A stretch of 64,000 nt of DNA, taken from assembly GCF_030704535.1 (NCBI RefSeq), contig NC_081812.1, positions 20,931,501-20,995,500 of the forward strand, in the 5' to 3' direction. Positions 59,527-64,000 of this stretch are shown here, piece after piece; positions within the stretch are counted from its first letter, which is position 1, and the number at the start of each line of letters is the position of its first letter. Below the pieces are notes generated by a model that made no database searches, was not told where the DNA came from, and was given only the letters and a program-made list of their open reading frames with translations. The position numbers were made by a program, and so were the translations under genes. The DNA is from Vitis vinifera. Taxonomy: Eukaryota > Streptophyta > Magnoliopsida > Vitales > Vitaceae.

Positions 59527-60848
59527 AACCAAATCATCTTGCTCTTCTTTGTAACTCCTTTGGAAGTTCAATGTTCTGTTCCACATTGTACAAATTTGAA
59601 AATCCAAATCTAAAGCTGATCTTGGCTTTCCAAATTAATCCAGACTCGCATCTTAAAATGAAAAAATATAAAATAAAATTGTTTGATGATATTGCTGAGG
59701 GATATTTTACCAATTTGCTTGGACCCCTCCTAATTTTTTATTGGCATTTTCAAATTTTCCAGAAGTTTGAACTCTATAAACTTAGATATCGTTTTTAGTC
59801 GTGATTTTAAGAAACTCTTCTAATTTTTTTAACATTTAAAATTTTTTATTAAAAAAATTAAAAATATTTGCTAGGATTATTACCAAATATATTCTTAATA
59901 TATGAAAATAAAAAAATCTGAATAGTAGGCGAAGTGGCTGGTGGCTAATGACTAAAAAAATAATATCATCACTTTTCATTTTTCAATTTTTATTGTGCCT
60001 CTTCCGCCATCCATCCACCAACTTCTAGGAGAACTGTCCGAATCGATGAAGGAAACCCCATCTTTCTCATTTTTAATTTTTAACTTTTGAGAAACAAATT
60101 GGAGCAACATGAATACACCCACACCTGAACAACGCAAAGGTTTTTTTTTTTCTTCGAACATTTTGTAATTTAAATTTAATAATGAATTAGATTAACCCAA
60201 TTACCATATTTCATAATTAAAAAAATGGTTTTTTGAGAATAACTTTTAACTATTTTTAAGTGTTTTCATTTGTTGTTTTAGGAATATTTTAAGTTTTAAA
60301 ATAGATTTTCATTTAACAGAATATTTTATAAAAGCACTTCCTACACAATCTTAAATATTGGAAATTGTCGAATTTCAAGTAAAAATAACTTAATTGTAAA
60401 AAAATAAGCCACAAAATAAATTTTATTCCAAAATAATTTTCAAATTAATGAATCTCATTCACATTGGTATTTATGTCATAAAATCTTAGTTAATATTTGA
60501 GGTTTTGAATTTTTTTCAAATGAACAGAATCATGTTTATAATTTCAAATTTAAACATAAAATCTCTCACTTTATGTTACAAAAGAATTTAAAGTTATAAT
60601 TATTAATTAGATTTTTGTGACAAAAAAATTCTCAAGACACTTTGAATGTAACGTGGATTTTTTTTTTCAAATATATTATCTTTGCTTATTAGAAACGCGT
60701 ATTTCCAAAAGATTTTTCTGTTTCCTTATTTGGAAAGAAGACGAAGAAAACAAAGTATTAGGAAACCCTAAATGATGGTCACGTGGCACACACCTACGAC
60801 GGCACCGTTCCCGAAATATATCTGAAGGCACAGAGCCACCAATCCAGC
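59527..60848. other. Intergenic, AT-rich
   Basis: No gene seen. 59527-59800 is probably the 3' UTR of the preceding gene; the rest is A/T-rich up to the folylpolyglutamate synthase promoter. Confidence 0.6.
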
Positions 60849-60913
60849 TATATATAGGGACGAATGGAGAGAGCTGTCAGCCAAGTTCATCATGGATTCG
60901 ACACTTAGAACAA
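60849..60913 (+). promoter_or_regulatory. Core promoter and 5' UTR exon of the FPGS gene, with upstream ATG
   Basis: TATATATA at 60849-60856. A 5' UTR exon would end at ACAA/GTATGT (60913/60914) and join to 61749 (TCTTGCAG/GG). The ATG at 60892 then starts a 10-codon upstream ORF that ends at 61759, 4 bases before the main ATG. Confidence 0.5.
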
Positions 60914-61763
60914 GTATGTCTACTATCTTAATTCTCTGTCTATCTCTGTCCCTTTCTTTCCCTCTCTTTCTCTCTTTCTTTATGTAGACACGACTTACTT
61001 GGAACAAAAGGCTACTCCTGAAATCGGAATGTCCTTTTTTTTTTTTCTTTTTCCTCTGTTTGATCGGTAAACAAACAGAGCATGGGAGTACGGCGGCCTT
61101 TTCCTTTTTCTTTGTTCTTGTTTGATGTCGGTTCAGGGTGTCCACTCTTCGCGTACGTTTTGGTCTTGTTTCTTGTGCTGTTTTTTAATGTGGAGTCGAA
61201 CTTTATCGAGAAAAGGGAAATCGTTACTGTTATATATAATTTTCTTAGGGTTGCATTTGGATTTGAGGTTCTGGGGAAACAGGTTTAGATATCATCTCGC
61301 AGGTTCGAGTTATTTGGGTAAGGCTTTGCAACTAGGAAAAAGAATGCTAGGAATTGTTTGGGGATTGGATTTGAAATAATACTTCGCCATCGTTTTGATT
61401 CAACCTTTTAACAGGCCTTCAGTCGATCCGTGGACTTAACTAAGTTAAAAAATTTGCAAAACTTAGGGCTGAATTAAAATCTACTTCTCCAAATTCTCAA
61501 ATCCAGTTGCATCCTTTCATTATTTGGATCCTTTTTATGGTAAAATATTTGGTGCCTAATTTGGAATTTGAACCAGCGGGTATGAGAATGTGTTGGCTGT
61601 TGTTTAATTGGAAATGGTTAATGATACAAGAAAACTCTCCGTTTAAAAACACGATCAGTGGTACAATATCCATTTTTGAAGTATCCTCGAGTTGTCCTCT
61701 GCTACTGTTTATGTTTTTCCTTTATTTGACAACTATTATGTCTTGCAGGGTCAGTTTAATCAA

Positions 61764-63823
61764 ATGCTTCTTCATACGGGCATTTATCTGAGGCACAGGA
61801 TGCTTAGGGTTTCAGAATGGAAGTTACCTGTCAGATCAACATGGAGAGTTTCATGTTTGCCCGCTTACCTAGACACGTGTGATCTCACTAGAAACAGTAA
61901 GTTCCATTTTGAAGCAAACAGCAGGCACAAAGTCACTCCTGATCCATATATGCTCTCATCCAAACATTACTTTTGAAAAATTTATGAGGTTTACTGACAT
62001 AATAAAAGTACATTGCTTTATATTATTGTTGGGTATTTAGCTCCTTATCCCTAATTCTCTCTCCTTCATTTCCTTTCCATGCACATGGTTACTTTGGTAC
62101 CTCCTTGTGTACAGAGAATTTGGTGGGCAATGAGAGTTGTGGATCATTTGGTTCAATTTGAATTGCTTGAATATCATTTGACCTTAGTTTTGCTTAATTG
62201 AAAAGTAGTGGCATTGATACTTTGGGATAAATACACATCACACCAAAAAATAATTGACCAAAAGCATAGCAAATATAATTGGTTGAACATAGCGCAATGA
62301 TGATGTTGGGGGAGGGGTTTTTATCTGTCATCATAAATGAGGCTTCCTGTTTTTGCACATTGATGATGGATGTTGAAATAACCTCCTTGGAAAGTTCATC
62401 CTCTTGCAAATTCCCTTTCTTTTTCTGGTGGTTTCTTTGTCCTGAGGCTCAAGAAGGAACAAATAAATTTAGTAGAAATTATTGTCTTATTTCCAAGTAA
62501 TCATAAATAGAATTTAACTGATTCTGGCCATTTTTTAGTATAAGTGTGTTGTCTGACCGCCCTCTTTATTTTTACCCTTGTAAATTCTTGTTTTACTTTA
62601 TTGGGAGGTGGGAGAAGTGGAAAACTTATTAAGCAAGCTTCATCCTTTGGCTATTAGAAGAGGTGTGGATGACTCGCTCAGGTGGAAAGCAAATAAGAAT
62701 GGGACCTTCTCTGTTAAGTGTTTTTATAGCTCACTCTCAATGGGCATCAACCACCCCTTCCCAGTCAGTACTATCTGGAAGTCCTGGGCTCCAACCAGGG
62801 CTAGTTTCTTTGGTTGGGAGGCGGCTTGGAACAGACTACTCACCACTGATCGCCTAAAGAGATTTGGTTGGAACATCCCCAACAGGTGCTTCTTGTGTAA
62901 AAATGAGGAGGAGTCTATTGATCACCTTCTCCTGTTTTGTGAGAAGGCCAGAATGTTATGGTATCTAACCTTCTCCCTTTTTGGGGTGCAATGGGTGATG
63001 CACTCCTCTGTGAAAAGGAATCTCCTGGGATGGTATGGATCTTTTGTGGGCAAGAAAAGGGAGAAAGCATGGAAAACTGCCCCCCTTTGCCTAATGTGGA
63101 CTATTTGGAAAGAAAGGAATAGAAGAGCCTTCGATGATGTGGAAAGAAACGATCAAGATATCAAATCCATTTTTTTGTACACTTTTGTGAATTGGGCTAG
63201 GGTATATATTAAGGATCATACTTTATCGTTGTTTGATTTTGTAAACTGGTTAGCCACCAAGTAAGGGTCAGAACCTTTTGTTTCTTGATCCTTTGTATCT
63301 TGGTATACTTCGTGTATACTCTCTTTAGCCTTTTGGCTTTTAATGAATTTCCTTTATCTATAAAAAAAAAAATGATTTGTGCTTATAACTTCTATTACAT
63401 ACCTGCTAAAATAATATTTTAGTTATATTTATTTTTTACTAATCTATAGGTTCAGGTTCATCATCCAGGTGCCTTCATGCGTGCAGTGATTTCCTTTTTG
63501 TTTTGTAATTCTTTGGAACTTCTGAAGAGACATGTGGAAACCTTATAATTGCATATACTTGATACTGTTGCAAGTCACCATCCTAGTGTTTCCAAACTAC
63601 TTCATTGACTTAATTTTCAGGTTTCAGATATGCAAAAATATCATATCAGACCATGGAAAACATGAAAAGTACCATAGAATGCTCCGAAGAGCTGCCTCTT
63701 TCATCTTCATATGAAATGGCCATGGAAGCACTTTCATCTCTCATTACTAGTCAGAAACGTGGAGGCAGATCGTCTGTAAGTGGCAAATATGGGAAATTGG
63801 ATAGGATGTCGATGTATCTTAAG
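61764..63823 (+). CDS. FPGS: Folylpolyglutamate synthase, 5' part, cut by the window edge
   Basis: Coding exons seen: 61764-61896 and 63621-63823, joined in phase; 112 residues, then a donor (CTTAAG/GTAACA) leads out of the window. Residues 1-50 are basic, Arg-rich and low in acidic residues, suited to a mitochondrial or plastid transit peptide. The second exon then gives LSSSYEMAMEALSSLITSQK and KLDRMSMYLK, the start of the Mur ligase-like FPGS domain (family pattern SYE-A--AL-SLIT-K ... YLK). The ATP-binding GTKGKGS loop would lie in the next exons. Known role: adds glutamates to tetrahydrofolate to retain it in cells and organelles. Intron 1 of the coding part is 1.72 kb and holds a LINE fragment. 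Confidence 0.75.
62600..63372 (+). mobile_element. 5'-truncated LINE (L1-type) 3' end in FPGS intron
   Basis: An uninterrupted ORF (62608-63264, about 218 codons) encodes the C-terminal zf-RVT region of plant LINE reverse transcriptases: LRWK.NKNGTFSVKCFYSSL, IWKSWAPTRASFFGWEAAW, RCFLCKNEEESIDHLLLFC (the Cys-Cys-His-Cys finger) and MWTIWKERNRRAFDD. A 100-base 3' UTR and an A11 tail (63362-63372) follow, in sense with the host gene. The reverse transcriptase and endonuclease parts are missing, so it is a dead copy. The intact frame suggests a fairly young insertion. I could not find a clear target duplication. Confidence 0.85.
63491..63573 (+). repeat. Direct repeat left of FPGS exon 3
   Basis: About 83 bases (GGAACTTCTGAAGAGACATG, GTGGAAACCTTATAATTGCATA) recur at 63916-64000 at a distance of about 427 bases with a few differences. 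Confidence 0.85.
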
Positions 63824-63915
63824 GTAACATGCCCAAAACTACTTGATTGTTGAAGTGTTTGCAATACAGAAAGCCATATTCTTTGCACCTTCACAAATTT
63901 CTGTTTTAGTACGGT

Positions 63916-64000
63916 TCTTTTTTGTTTTTTTGGTTCTTTAGAACTTCTAAAGGGAAAAATGTGGAAACCTTATAATTGCATACACTTAAGTCTTGTTGCA
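63916..64000 (+). repeat. Direct repeat right of FPGS exon 3, running into the window end
   Basis: Partner of 63491-63573: AGAACTTCTAAAGGGAAAAATG and GTGGAAACCTTATAATTGCATA, continuing to the last base. The repeat may extend beyond the window. Confidence 0.85.

Noticed and set aside
1-64000. tRNA or rRNA genes, viral insertions and toxin genes
   Set aside because: No cloverleaf, rRNA core or viral protein motif was noticed by eye on either strand; a tRNAscan-type search would be decisive.

Overview
This window looks like nuclear DNA of a woody eudicot. It is strongly AT-rich, with GT-AG introns, long AT-rich spacers, microsatellites, LINE fragments in introns and typical plant gene families. 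Grapevine (Vitis) is my best guess from gene content and intron and LINE style, but I could not test it. No tRNA, rRNA, CRISPR or prokaryotic operon structure was seen.

Left third (1-21 kb). The window opens inside a pathogen-induced calmodulin-binding protein gene (PICBP-like). Downstream is an accessory region built by repeated local duplication: four tandem single-exon genes for a small protein family of unknown function (5380, 9992, 11734, 12966), a four-exon PP2C phosphatase whose coding sequence starts with 12 consecutive ATG codons, and, further on, two wrecked PP2C copies (19.05-20.26 kb) flanked by displaced pieces of its surroundings. A scrap of the calmodulin-binding gene at 9.43 kb marks one duplication edge. 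At 13605-15696 lies a 2.1-kb near-complete palindrome (foldback element) with a 10-bp target duplication, filled with about 18 copies or halves of a 29-base palindrome. A GASA/snakin peptide gene follows on the minus strand.

Middle (21-42 kb). GPI1 (PIG-Q, GPI-anchor synthesis; minus strand, nine exons), ERD15 (PAM2-motif stress protein; plus), BPG2 (circularly permuted chloroplast GTPase; minus, four exons), a 2.8-kb array of AT-rich repeat units, and a single-exon F-box gene.

Right third (42-64 kb). A 13-exon gene joining an N-terminal acetyltransferase-like domain to C-terminal tandem BRCT domains, a six-exon plastid release-factor-like gene (PrfB3) that lacks the GGQ and SPF motifs, and the 5' end of a folylpolyglutamate synthase gene with a LINE fragment in its second intron.

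From memory, GPI1, BPG2 and PrfB3 are consecutive in Arabidopsis (At3g57170-57190), and PICBP and the F-box gene are neighbours there (At5g04020/At5g04010). The window therefore seems to carry two ancestral blocks. BPG2 and PrfB3 both act in plastid RNA and translation processes. Exon structures were assembled by hand from splice signals and phase; every multi-exon model given keeps an open frame throughout.
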